DNA from: Agapetus fuscipes
Lineage: Eukaryota > Arthropoda > Insecta > Trichoptera > Glossosomatidae
Length of the DNA: 64,000 bases
NCBI GenBank assembly: GCA_951799405.1
Contig: OX637351.1
Coordinates: 10,200,251 to 10,264,250, forward strand
Direction: 5' to 3'
The notes beneath the pieces were generated by a model. That model had not been told where the DNA came from and did no database searches. It worked only from the letters and a program-made list of their open reading frames with translations. Position 1 is the stretch's first letter, and every line of letters starts with the position of its first letter. The translations under genes and the position numbers were made by a program. Of the stretch, positions 33,454-44,413 are shown in pieces.

Positions 33454-34787
33454 CCTCTAAGGTAGTATGGCCGTACCCGTACGGCGGTAAATGTCATTGC
33501 AAATCGAAGTATGGCCGTACCGGTACGGTTGTGGTCATACAGGCTTTATTCATAAGTAAACGTCAGAAATGGATTAACCAACGGCATCTAGCGGCTTTCC
33601 CCCATAATATTTTAAAAACTAAACGCAGTTAGCGGTATTATCGACTTTACAAAAGCGATTTCAAAGTATGTGTGACGTCACAATCATCTTTCGTGGTGTT
33701 CGAAACCAGTTTGAACACGTGCGCGCTTGTCATCACGTATACGTATATTTCTCCCGCGAAAATTGCATTTTTATATAGTTTTTCTTATGTAAATTGTTTG
33801 GTGATCACTTTTTGAAAGTTTTTGAACACGGTTTAATTTAAAAAAACATATTTTGTTTGGTGTTTTTGTGTTTTATTGACAATATTTTTATTCTTTGCAT
33901 ACCTTTATTTACGTACTATTTGATAGCGAAAGCCCGTTCGTAACTTTGTGTTGTGGAATTTTTGTGTTGTAATTTTTCTTTTATAAATTATCTGTCCCTC
34001 AATTTACGATCATGTCGCATAGGGAAAGTGAAAAGGACATCTTCGATGCTTTGGTTGAAAGCAAAGATGAAAAGTTATACGAAAATATCGACGATTTACC
34101 TATTGAGTCTGATAGTTCTTCTGATGAATCTTCATCGTCAGAGGTAGAAGATGACCCTGAGCCGTCTACATCTAAACGTAGAAGACAAGAAGCGCGTAAA
34201 CCGAATGCATCAGGAGGAAGAAGGGTTGAGGGTGTGCCACTACGACTAACGGAAAGGCACTTCCCCTTCCCTGTTCCCCGAACACAGGCACAAGGAAGCA
34301 GGACCCAAAGAAAGTGTCACGTGTGCAGTCATACAACTGTACGACCAAAGTGTCGAAAAGACACAAAATTCATGTGTGAAGTGTGCAACGTCGCTTTGTG
34401 TATACATCCATGTTTCAAAGCCTACCACACTAAAAAACATTATTAGTCATGTTTTGTGTTTCATCTATGTATTTATATGTATATTTAATTATTTTGTAAG
34501 TGTAAGTTTTCAATTACTTTTAGTGAAGTGAAGATTATTTTACTAGTGGACGAATATTTTGACACCGCAACCAATAGTTGACGACACCTGAAATAAACAT
34601 AGGATTTTTCAATAAAAACTTTGAAAAATGGTAAGTTTTAATTTTTTTTTCTTTGAAAAATGGGAAGTTTTATTTTTGATTATTATGTTGAAGTCGTTAA
34701 ACATAATACTTTTTTATTTTAACCCTTTATATAAAAACTCACTCCGTATAGATATTTACATCATACCAAAACTCACTACCTTAGAGG
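33454..34787 (+). mobile_element. piggyBac-like element lacking the catalytic core
   Basis: Both ends carry the terminal inverted repeat CCTCTAAGGTAGT and are flanked by TTAA (33450-33453 and 34788-34791), the piggyBac hallmark. Subterminal repeats TATGGCCGTACC occur twice near the left end. At 1334 bp it is too short for a full transposase. A TATA-like ttttatatag lies near 33770 and AATAAA signals near 34580-34615. It sits in the UPRT intron between exons 2 and 3, next to a SINE-B copy. Confidence 0.93.
34012..34446 (+). CDS. core-deleted piggyBac transposase (N-terminus plus cysteine-rich finger)
   Basis: An intact 144-codon frame starts MSHRESEKDIFDALVESKDE. It has an acidic Ser/Asp/Glu-rich stretch (about residues 28-50), then a basic KRRR, as at piggyBac transposase N-termini. 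It then jumps directly to LTERHFPFPVP and the cysteine-rich C-terminal domain (CHVC, CEVC, LCIHPCF, YH). The roughly 400-residue catalytic region with the three aspartates is absent, yet the frame is open across the join. It cannot catalyse transposition. It could be a fossil, or a DNA-end-binding competitor of a full transposase. The second option is inference only. Confidence 0.8.
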   Translation: MSHRESEKDIFDALVESKDEKLYENIDDLPIESDSSSDESSSSEVEDDPEPSTSKRRRQEARKPNASGGRRVEGVPLRLTERHFPFPVPRTQAQGSRTQRKCHVCSHTTVRPKCRKDTKFMCEVCNVALCIHPCFKAYHTKKHY

Positions 34788-34930
34788 TTAACTGCCAAAA
34801 ATGTGGTAGATGCCAATGGACTTGCCAAAATTAAAAAAAAAAAAAAAACAGCGGAGAAACATCACACTTACATGTGACCTCAATCATTAGCAACTGATAA
34901 CAAAATATGTGTTTTTTTTATTCATTTTTT

Positions 34931-35489
34931 TAAGAAATCCTGTGCGGGAGACTCCCTAGATTTCAGACAGGGCTATTCTTAGACATTTTAGTCGTCGGTT
35001 AAGCCCACACTTTGACAAACTAATAATGCCTGGGCTGAAAGTCTCAGCCCCACGGTCATTCTTACCTACCGAATTTTGGTAATATTTGTATGAACACTAA
35101 TCAGCTGTTCATTGCGGCCATCTTGGATTGACAGGTCTTCATACAAATGCATCATTAGTTTGTCAAAGCGTGGGCTCAACGGACGAGTAAAATATCTAAG
35201 AATAGCACCGAGAGATTCTAGGGGTCTATGACACTTGTTGTAGTGCCGCAGAGGTGTTTACGAGCTTGGTCGTCGCTACAAAGCGCCAATACTCAAGCAA
35301 GACCTAGTTGCTGTAAGGCTGGATGAACCTTTAGTGACCAGTCTTTGGTAATGGTTTTATGAATTTTTCAACCTAGCGAAGAGCATATTTGAAAATATAA
35401 CTGGTACATTTTTTGGGCTTCGCCGGGATTCGAACACACAACCTTCCATTTACGAATCCGAAGTGTTGCCATTGGACTACGGACCGGTA
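34931..35489 (-). repeat. SINE-B (alternative tail) split by a MITE
   Basis: Antisense SINE-B with GAAATCCTGTGCGGGAGACT tail and head complement GGACTACGGACCGG. The palindromic MITE at 34968-35210 is inserted in the tail. Confidence 0.87.
34968..35210. mobile_element. palindromic MITE (family P) nested in SINE-B
   Basis: CAGGGCTATTCTTAGACATT at the left and AATATCTAAGAATAGCACCG at the right. The trinucleotide AGA flanks both sides; the right arm has lost its inner half. Confidence 0.87.
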
Positions 35490-35619
35490 AGTGTTAATCA
35501 AAAATATGTTTGCCTTTTCCCTAGCAGTAGCTAGTCATAATATTGTCTATGCCAATTCATCTGCAGACCCATTTCAGATAGCTGATAGACAAAGGGGCAG
35601 TGCTTTTGTATTATCAAAT

Positions 35620-36036
<417 letters not shown>

Positions 36037-36100
36037 TCAAGCAGGGAAAATAATCAATATGACATTGTTTCTAGAAAATCATGCTAGGGAATAGTTATTT

Positions 36101-36220
36101 ATGCCACTGCCTAGTAATGATAGTCTTTGTAACACGAGTGCTAGTTTGTGCCATGAGGCACAGCCGAATGGCACAATAGACAGCACGAGTGTTACAAAGA
36201 CTAATTACGTGCAGTGGCAT
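36101..36220. repeat. 120-bp hairpin
   Basis: ATGCCACTGC and GTCTTTGTAACAC are mirrored by GTGTTACAAAGAC and GCAGTGGCAT. Likely a tiny foldback MITE. Confidence 0.75.
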
Positions 36221-37366
36221 ACAATATTTTTTCTACGACCATAAAATAATAATAAAAAAAGAAATAATAGGCATTATGATGTCTTCGTTCATTTGAAGTG
36301 AGTAATTAAAACCTTACCATTGTTAGAACGGATAATTTCTTGTGCGCTTCGCTTATAAACATGTTAATTTGTTGCGGTGAAAATATTTTAATTATTTACC
36401 TTTAAAGCCATTTCAATATCTTTTCAAAAAGGGATACAATTTGAAGTTTTTCGAAAAATCAATTCGGTGGTTTCAGATTGAAGTAGCTCACTTTTCACAC
36501 TTTTCACTTTCATTTTACAGATAATAACTAGTTTATTGGTTCTGTTAGCTATTATATATGTTTTTTTGGCGATATGTTTTACCACATATCGCTTTATTAA
36601 CTTTTGTACTGAATTATTTACGGGAAATAAATTACTTTATAAATCGATGACAGTTGCATTGAAGATGTCAAAATGGCCGACTAAAACAAACCAAGCATGC
36701 GCGACAGGCATCCCGACAGGCAGGCGCCTGCGCGTGAGCTGACTTTGTACATCGATCAATAGAAAGTACATAGATACACAACGTCTGTATTTTCCCATTG
36801 TGACAAACTAAGACGAAAAGTAGCTATCGGTAACCAGCGAAAATATTAGGTATAAGTTATTTACGTCAAAAACAGATATGAACATGGCAGTTGCCTGGTA
36901 AGTGATTATAATGAAATCCCGCTTAAAACGAGCGTGCTTTTGTTTGGCGCACAAATCAACTAAGACGCTGGAATATAATTGAAGTTATTATTTACAATTA
37001 TTGCAGATAGTAGAAGTGAAACTCAATGTTATATTTATTTTCTCGTAAGGAAAAATGTATGATTACTAGAATAGGTACACAATAACTTTTACCTCTATGA
37101 AATCAACCTACTTTACCTAATTAACCTTTAATAATTAATAATAATAATTAACCTTAACCTAAATAACCTTTACTAATTTACCTATATGAAACCGCGCATG
37201 AACCTACTAAAACTCTCATTGCGCATGCGCATATTCTCATTTCAACACGGTTACCCGTTGCGTAATGTAACATTACGCAACGGGTGTAGAAATGTACATC
37301 ATTGTGATTGCGTAAGCTGTTTTGTAATATGTAAATTACCAAATGGGAGTAGAAAAACAATCTTTA
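36221..37366. other. AT-rich UPRT intron DNA with a perfect palindrome
   Basis: No gene was recognised. It holds the 33-bp palindrome at 37253-37285 (arm ACCCGTTGCGTAATGT) and two GCATGCGC motifs. Confidence 0.5.
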
Positions 37367-37650
37367 TGATTTTGTTTCTAGAAAATCATGCTAGGGAAAT
37401 AATCTTTATGATTTTGTTTCTAGAAAATCATGCTAGGGAAATAATCTTTATGATTTTGTTTCTAGAAAATCATGCTAGGGAAATAATCTTTATGACATTG
37501 TTTCTAGAAAATCATGCTAGGGAAATAATCTTTATGACATTGTTTCTAGAAAATCAAACAGTGAAAACAATCATTATGGTGTTGTTTCTAGAAAATCAAG
37601 CTGGGAAAATAATCATCAAGCAGGGGAAACAATCATCATCACATTTTACG
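37367..37650 (+). repeat. 42-bp tandem array derived from UPRT acceptor region
   Basis: About seven units of GATTTTGTTTCTAGAAAATC plus ATGCTAGGGAAATAATCTTT, four almost identical and the last ones diverged. The unit is a multiple of three, so an open frame of FLENHAREIIFMI repeats crosses it, with no sign of being a gene. A single related unit lies at 36038-36090, next to the acceptor of UPRT exon 2. Confidence 0.9.
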
Positions 37651-37723
37651 AACTGTGTTGTGGAGAAGATCAGGGTTTGTCAATATTTTGTTACATCCGA
37701 TGAAGACAAAGAAGAAAAAACTG

Positions 37724-37976
37724 AATCTATAATCTAAGTTGCAAAGATATATTAAAACTGAAAGCTCGTATCAAATGCCTGCCCCCAAACAGACACTTGT
37801 AAGTTTGCGCTTACAAATGCTGAATGTCTACTTACAAATTAAAATCCAAACCTCAAATGAGCATCAACTCTGCAACTTTTGCCGACCTTCCCTAGAACAG
37901 GGGTGACATTGGAAAAGTAAACCATGTTTTACACTATGGGTGGTCAGCCTCATACCAACCTATAAGTCAAGGAATA
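37724..37976 (-). repeat. SINE-A copy
   Basis: Antisense full-length copy with TATAATCTAAGTTGCAAAGA tail, in the first UPRT intron. Confidence 0.87.
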
Positions 37977-38318
37977 GTCAGAAATATTTGTTTGTTCTTC
38001 TCTACAACAAGCAATAGAGAATTATTTTCGTATTTGAATGTTATACATCGTCAATTTGTTTTGGAGTCTTCAAAATATAATTGGCAAAGTAAGCCTGAAG
38101 AAAATGTGACACAACCGGCCAGGGAAAAGGCAAACAATTATTTGCTATTGATCATATTCCCGTTAATACAAGAGTGACGTTTGCCCATAAATAAGTTATT
38201 ATTTCTAATTTTCACTGAGGCCATTAATAACCCTAGCAACCCGACCCACTGAAGGAACAATTCTTCTCCGGTATGTTAGAGCCGACTCCATTAACCTCTA
38301 AATATCAGTTCAGCTCAC

Positions 38319-38434
38319 CTGTCTCGGAGAATGGTCTGTAGCTCTTTGATGTTGTCATTTTGCGGTAATATTGTGAGCGTGGGACCGAAATCATTTTGGG
38401 AGTCTATGACCTGGCCAATATCACCAGTGCCCAT
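38319..38434 (-). CDS. UPRT: UPRT-like protein, first coding exon
   Basis: On the - strand, ATG at 38434-38432 begins MGTGDIGQVIDSQNDFGPTL and continues to ILPQNDNIKELQTILRDR, with donor GACAG|gtgagc. The motif LPQNDNIKELQTILRDR aligns with the start of the conserved domain of animal UPRT homologues. The exon is 116 nt and ends with two nucleotides of a split arginine codon that the next exon completes. The four exons total 660 nt (219 aa plus stop), shorter than the human protein mainly at the variable N-terminus. I chose this ATG because it is the only in-frame one before the conserved block. An upstream noncoding exon cannot be excluded. Confidence 0.88.
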
Positions 38435-38968
38435 CTTGATTGAATGAAATTTTGCGTTATCAAAAAAGCTTCTGAGAATTTCTCGGTGACATTTGTGACA
38501 TCTTGTCTTCTTCTTTTACGTGAATGTGCCAAATGCCAACAGCTGTGAACCGTGCTACACCGCAAGGCGGGAACGGAGCTCGACCGAAAATTCAGATTTA
38601 AATCAACGAAGTCGGAACAAAAAAGACGGAATTAAAGATGAGAATGACTAACCAAATATGAAACCTGACTTTAGTTTATGCCTGCTAAAAAGCTGCATAG
38701 CTTAGTAATGTTTTTTTTGAAGTTTTTCAAAAAGCTACATGCCATCAACTTAATTTTATGCTTTTAGTATTGATCAATATATAACATATTTTATGGTGAT
38801 CAATGGTTTTCCGTAGCTAAATGTTTATGAATGAAATAAGACGTTTGAATCGTGTACTAAAAAGGATGCACAAAATATCCCACCATCATTTAAAAAAAAA
38901 AATGTTTTGTAGTTTTTTAATTTAAGAGTTTATTTGTTTTATATATTTGAATGTATTAATTGCTTGTA

Positions 38969-39227
38969 TTCCTTGACTGATAGGTTGGTATGCGGCTGAC
39001 CATCCATACTGTAAAAAATGGTTCACTTTGCCAATGTCACCCCTGCTTCAGGAAAGGTCGGCAAGAGTTGCAGGGCTTATGTTCATTTGAGATTGGGTTT
39101 TGTATATTGTAGGTCCACATGCGGCATGTGTGAACGGGAAATTATGCGTGTTTGGTTGTGGGAATGCATTTGATATGAATCTCAAATGATAAATAATTAT
39201 CTTTGCAGCTTAGATTTAGATTTAGAT
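38969..39227 (+). repeat. SINE-A copy
   Basis: Full-length, ATTCCTTGACTGATAGG to CTTAGATTTAGATTTAG, abutting a SINE-D copy. Confidence 0.88.
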
Positions 39228-39237
39228 CACACATGTC

Positions 39238-39418
39238 AGTGTTATGGCCGATGGGTCAGGTGACATGTCTTTCTAGCGTATTTGGAATAGAATAACACTG
39301 GTTCAATCCCTATTTGAGTCCATTGACCATAACTTTGACCCTGGTTCAACAGATGTCATTGGGTAATTGTAAATTAATAATTCATTAAAAATTAAAATAT
39401 ACAATAATTATTTTTTTG
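39238..39418 (+). repeat. SINE-D copy
   Basis: TTATGGCCGATGGGTCAGGT, CTGGTTCAATCCC and CAACAGATGTCATTGGGTAA, ending in an AT-rich tail. The longest D copy here. Confidence 0.6.
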
Positions 39419-40346
39419 TTGATGTTTTTGGCCTGGCCAAAAACTCAATTATTGTTAAAATATCTAACGTATTATAAAACAATTTAAGTAATGTAATCAC
39501 TTTAAGTTCAATACGAGTGATTATTCCATCAAAAAAGCCGTCAAACACAAAATGTTTTCGTCAGGACAATTTTTTGTGCACGGAAAACTTCTTGACTTGG
39601 CAGCACTAGGGGGAAAGATAATGCTGTAAATGTCAACAAAGTTTTCCCTAGAAATTATTGTATGATGTGTAAATAGATCCTTAGAAAACTTCAACGCCTT
39701 TGCCGCCATTGGAAATTATTTTGATTTTGTCAGTGAGAGGACAAACTGATTTCTCTAATTTTAAGTAAACGATTACGCACGCGTTTGAAATTAATAATTT
39801 AGAAAAGCGAAAAGAGCCTTCTGTAAGAAAAAAAAACAGGCAATCCGACAATTCCTTAAATTCTGATCAAAGTTGGAGATCAATCATCCAAAAACTCTGA
39901 GACTCCAGGAAAGAAAATGAAGAGGAAACCAGAATAAGATGAAGGCACGTCTTTCCAGTTGACTATTCCTTCTAAAAAGACTGAGATCATTTCACCAATA
40001 CCATGAACAATCAAGGGGTATCGTTTGTAGAAATGACTGAATCTGTCAATTCCATTAAAATTTCTGCAGGATTCGTATCTGAAAATATTGAAGAAGCTAA
40101 AATGAAGATCTTGCTTTTGAAATTGTCTTTCAAACATTTTCCAAGGAACCTTGAGAAAGCTCTACACATACTAGAATTGTTAGCGATGAAGATTTAAAAA
40201 AAATAGTAAAATATCATATGTGAGGTGTTAGAAGAAAATCGCATACAAATCTCACTTCCTTCTGTATTTTATATTGCTGCTTTATTTAGCTTACCTCTTT
40301 CTTCTAACGCCACATTACTACCCATAAATTAGCTGACATTCTTCGC
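39419..40346. other. AT-rich spacer, no gene recognised
   Basis: Short open frames only, none with recognisable similarity. Confidence 0.5.
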
Positions 40347-40673
40347 AACGCAACTAAGCTACACATATAGTGTAACTTCTTGCCGCGTTATCCCCGAAGG
40401 GGTCGCATGTGGCGAGTTGAACCTATTTATTTTTACAGGTAAGGGGGCCGGCCTTACGCCAACCACTTCAGTTGAAGTGGGGGTTTCCCAGCTCCCGAGG
40501 GGGCTGGTACTCATTTCTTGTGAAGGCTTAGTAAACCTTGCCGGTATTTTTATTATGGGGCTTGAAATAAACACCGAAATAGGAAATCATTTCTGACACC
40601 CTACTCGGTGGGACTCGAACCCGAGCTCATGGGGTAGAATGCAAGCACTCTACCAACTGAGCTATCGACCGGA
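40347..40673 (-). repeat. SINE-C, full length
   Basis: Antisense, from CGCAACGCAACTAAGCTACA to the tRNA-like head complement (CTACCAACTGAGCTATCGAC; B box GGACTCGAACCCGAG). Confidence 0.9.
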
Positions 40674-40747
40674 CTGACTCAAATTAAAAAAATTTAGACC
40701 ATGGGTTTTAGAAATGGTAGCCGTTTCAGCGCTTATTTCAAACCAAA

Positions 40748-40940
40748 AATAAAGGCAAGGTTCACTCAGCCTTTACAAGAAATTAATTCCAGCGCCTTTG
40801 GGAGCTGGGAAACCCTCACACCAACTGAAGTGGTCGGTGTACAGCCGGCCCCCTTACCTGTAAAAAAAATAGTTTGCACTCGCCACATGCGACTCACTCA
40901 GGGAAAACGCGGCAAGAAGTTACACTATATGTGTATATTA
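40748..40940 (+). repeat. SINE-C without head
   Basis: Opposite orientation to the copy 75 bp to the left, so the two form an imperfect inverted pair. Confidence 0.8.
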
Positions 40941-41630
40941 ATTACGTTTGCATTTTACTGTTTTTTGATTTTGTAAGATTTAAATATTCACTTGTTCACC
41001 AGATTTTGTAGGGTTTGTGTATTCACACAGTGAAAATCAATTTTAATTTAACAAGAGTCTTGATAATGACCTGAATCTTGAAGGTCGAAAGTACTTGAGG
41101 CAGATAAAATTATTATGACAATAAAAGTACGTTTTAAAAAAAAAAAAAAAAATTTAAACTTGTTCACGATCTTGTATTTAATTCTGAAAATAAAGATTGA
41201 AATAATAAACATTGCTTATAAAGAAAATGCTTTATTTTTTATTGAAAAACATAATGTTATAATAATAGGATAGTCGTGTATCCCCACCGCGTTACAGTAT
41301 AATGGTATTAGTGCAACGGTTTCCCCGCAAACGGTAAAATTAGCGGGGAGTGGACTAAGCACACAGCGCTACGCCACATCACCTTACAAGCTAAACAAAT
41401 AAATATGTTGGAACGCTTCGTCACATTTCCCTACCCTAGGCATCATCATCCATCAACATTAAATATATACTTGGAGCATCAGAGCTGTATGGCGTGCCAA
41501 AAAGTGTGCGCCCTAGGGTGACCTCTGCATACAAACAAGGTATTTTTATAATCAGTTTCTAGACAACCATTGAGGAAAACTCTCCAAAATAAATCATTTC
41601 TATTTTATGTCTCATTTTTACATTATATAC

Positions 41631-42045
41631 CTATTGTGTTTGTTAGGATGGGAAGAAACAGACATACACCATACATTTCTTTTACATTGATCAATGGGTC
41701 TACACTCAACCATAGGATTAGAACATTTACATTGGTAAAGACAAAGATGACATATCGCTGCCTTAGTTCTTGTTTGCCGTATAGACCATTGGGCTACTTT
41801 TACATGAGCAATGCTTGCATGTGTACTGGACCAATGTGTCTTATGAAAACAGGACATTGATTTAAAAAATGTTTTAAAACAACTCTCACATTATCGAGTT
41901 TTACATTTTTTCTTAGCTCAGATTGTATAGAATTTGATTCTTAAGACAACTGCATTAAAAAGTCATATTTGACAAAATTGGTCTATACGGCAAACAAGAA
42001 CTGGAGGAGCGATATGTCTGTTTCTTCCCATAGCAATGCATATGC
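41631..42045. mobile_element. MITE family M1, best preserved copy
   Basis: Inverted ends share GGGAAGAAACAGACAT and TTCTTGTTTGCCGTATAGAC with their complements at 41970-42033. Other copies or parts are at 10265, 54215 and 60235. Confidence 0.75.
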
Positions 42046-43146
42046 CATGAAACACAGTGCTAGGTATCCAATGAAAAATTAGACATAAGATATCAGTAGC
42101 ATACATTGAAAAAGAGACGTATAATAACAACAATTTTTGTGAAACAGTTTTTGTGGTTGCCTGGAAACTGATTATAACAAGACTTTGCCGTATTAATACT
42201 ATATTTTTGGTACCCCACACGGTTCTAATGCGCTACCTATATATTTTGTGTTAATTGATGGATTTAATTGAAAAATCTGAGGAAACTAAAACGGCCACAC
42301 TAAATTTATTTTATTTTAGTTTTCATATATTTTTTCATAAAACACTTATGAGTTTAGGCTCTCAGTGTTTTATACTCAGGCTGGTAGGAAGGAACGTGAC
42401 CAAGCCAAGAAGAACTAGCAAACTGCACCTTGTCAGATAAACACATGCACTCTGTAACAAAACATAAGACAGGGACACGCCAAGCAATCCACTGCTGAGC
42501 AATCTTCCACACAACGGAGCTTTCTTTTCTATTCCACAAGGAGATAACATTATTAATCTATATAATATCTACAGTTGGCTGAGATATTAAATGCAAAAAC
42601 ACAACGTGTGCATTGGCTTTTGTATTCTAAGTTATATTTATGGAATAGAAATTAAGTACAGCTTGAAATTACAACTGTTAAAGCCTCATCAATCTGCAAA
42701 TGTAAGAATGATACCTTTCAGCGGATTACAAAGGTTTCGAATATTAAAAAAAAAACTCAGAAAAACATGAAACAAAATCAACAGTTTATCGACTTAAATG
42801 AAGATTGTACATAATTATTTGAAGATTGAGAAACATAGCTTTATGGTTTATCTTTCCCGATTGAAGAGGCTTTTTTCTATCACATCTTAGATTGTTTTAT
42901 ATTGTGGATTGAGTGGCGAAGTCCACTCTCTGCACCCACCACTTCTCCAAAGCCAAGCGTCTGTCAATAAATGAATATAAGTATCACAACCTCAGCTCAA
43001 CAAGCCCAGAAACTGAATGGGAAAGCCAAAGCAGAGTTCATCAACATGCCGGCACACTCTAGTAGATAAACCCGCAAATCAATTCTATTCAATACTTACA
43101 GCTAGCATGTTCAGAATATTGTAAAAACACACAGAACCTCTCTTAA

Positions 43147-43306
43147 CCCCTGTTCACACACATTTGTGTGCGATTGGATTAGAATGTATGAGTGCCCATG
43201 TTTCTACTTATGCGTACACATCTTTAGCTCCTATAGGTGAGCTTGAAGCGAACCTTGCGAGACACGCATACATCTACCTACTAACACAATCGCAAGCGAA
43301 CAGTCT
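43147..43306. mobile_element. possible small MITE
   Basis: CTGTTCACAC...GTGCGATTG at the left is loosely mirrored by CAATCGCAAGCGAACAG at the right. Confidence 0.4.
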
Positions 43307-44184
43307 GAACAAAGCATTATTATTTATTAATAAAAAGTTAAACTTAAAATTGAAACAAGTCAAACTTACATGAGCAAACAGTTTAAAGCAAACCTGATTG
43401 ACAAAAGATAGAAATGTCAAATGCAAATATTGGTATGATTGACTATGAATTCACAAATCTGACTAAATGTTAAATAGGAGAGAGAGAAAGGTACACAACA
43501 ACTCCAATACTTATTAAATCTTTGTTGTACATATTACTCGCCAGCTTTTGGTTGCATTTAAATGAATACACATTGACACTTCCCAATAGTTAAGGTTCCT
43601 ATGTATACCAATATTATTCCACAAATAGATCAACTATAAAATAACCTTTAAACTGACAACTTTGATGTGTTAGAATGACCTTCTGGTTTTGACGATTTTA
43701 TCTTGCATTGAAACGAGAGATAAAATCGGGAGATATATTAAAAAAGAGTTTAAATACACCTTAAAGCTAAAAAGCTAGATAACACCAAAAAAAGTTGTAA
43801 GAATCATGAATTTAATACTGAATATTGGAGTTACCATTGTAACAAATAAGCATCAATCCGTGATATTTGAACTAAGGTTAAGTTTGTGAGAAATATTTAG
43901 TTGCAAACGTCACACGTCTATGTAATCAAAGTCTTTGGAACCAACAAAACAAAAATTAGCCTTCACCCCAAAAACGCAGCGGTGTTTCTTTACAACTTTT
44001 CTGTCTATGTGAAATGTAGGGACTCCATTGGATTTTACAGATAATACTCCTTTATGTTTTTAAATGTAATATTTTCTTCTTTCAATGGAGATTTTAAAAA
44101 TATATGTTAAAACTAAACAATATTCAACATTTTTTTAGCAAACAATAGACGCCATCTTTTCATCCATTTCCCAATAGTACATAC

Positions 44185-44413
44185 CAGTGGCGAAGGGTGC
44201 CATACAAGCCGATTCCCATCAGTTTCCCGTTTAAAATGAGGCAAAAATGATAATAAAGTAGACTGCATGGTTTCAATGTGGGAAAAATATGTATTGTTTC
44301 CTTGGTTTTAAATGTATTTTTTTACTTCGCGCCTATATTTTTTAACTACTTTGTTACATCATTTTAAAAGGGAAGCCAATGGGAACCGGCTTGTATGGCA
44401 CCCTTCGCCACTG
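44185..44413. mobile_element. hAT-type MITE with intact target duplication
   Basis: Ends CAGTGGCGAAGGGTGCCATA and its exact complement, arms of about 55 nt, flanked by the 8-bp repeat GTACATAC at 44177-44184 and 44414-44421. A 3' half of the same family is at 63294-63400. Confidence 0.95.

Noticed and set aside
37186..37737. 183-codon open frame with repeated FLENHAREIIFMI
   Set aside because: The frame is open only because it crosses a 42-bp tandem array (a multiple of three). It is antisense to the UPRT intron and has no start context or homology.
41570..41860. 96-codon frame in MITE M1
   Set aside because: Lies within inverted-repeat noncoding DNA; no homology and no conservation of frame in other M1 copies.
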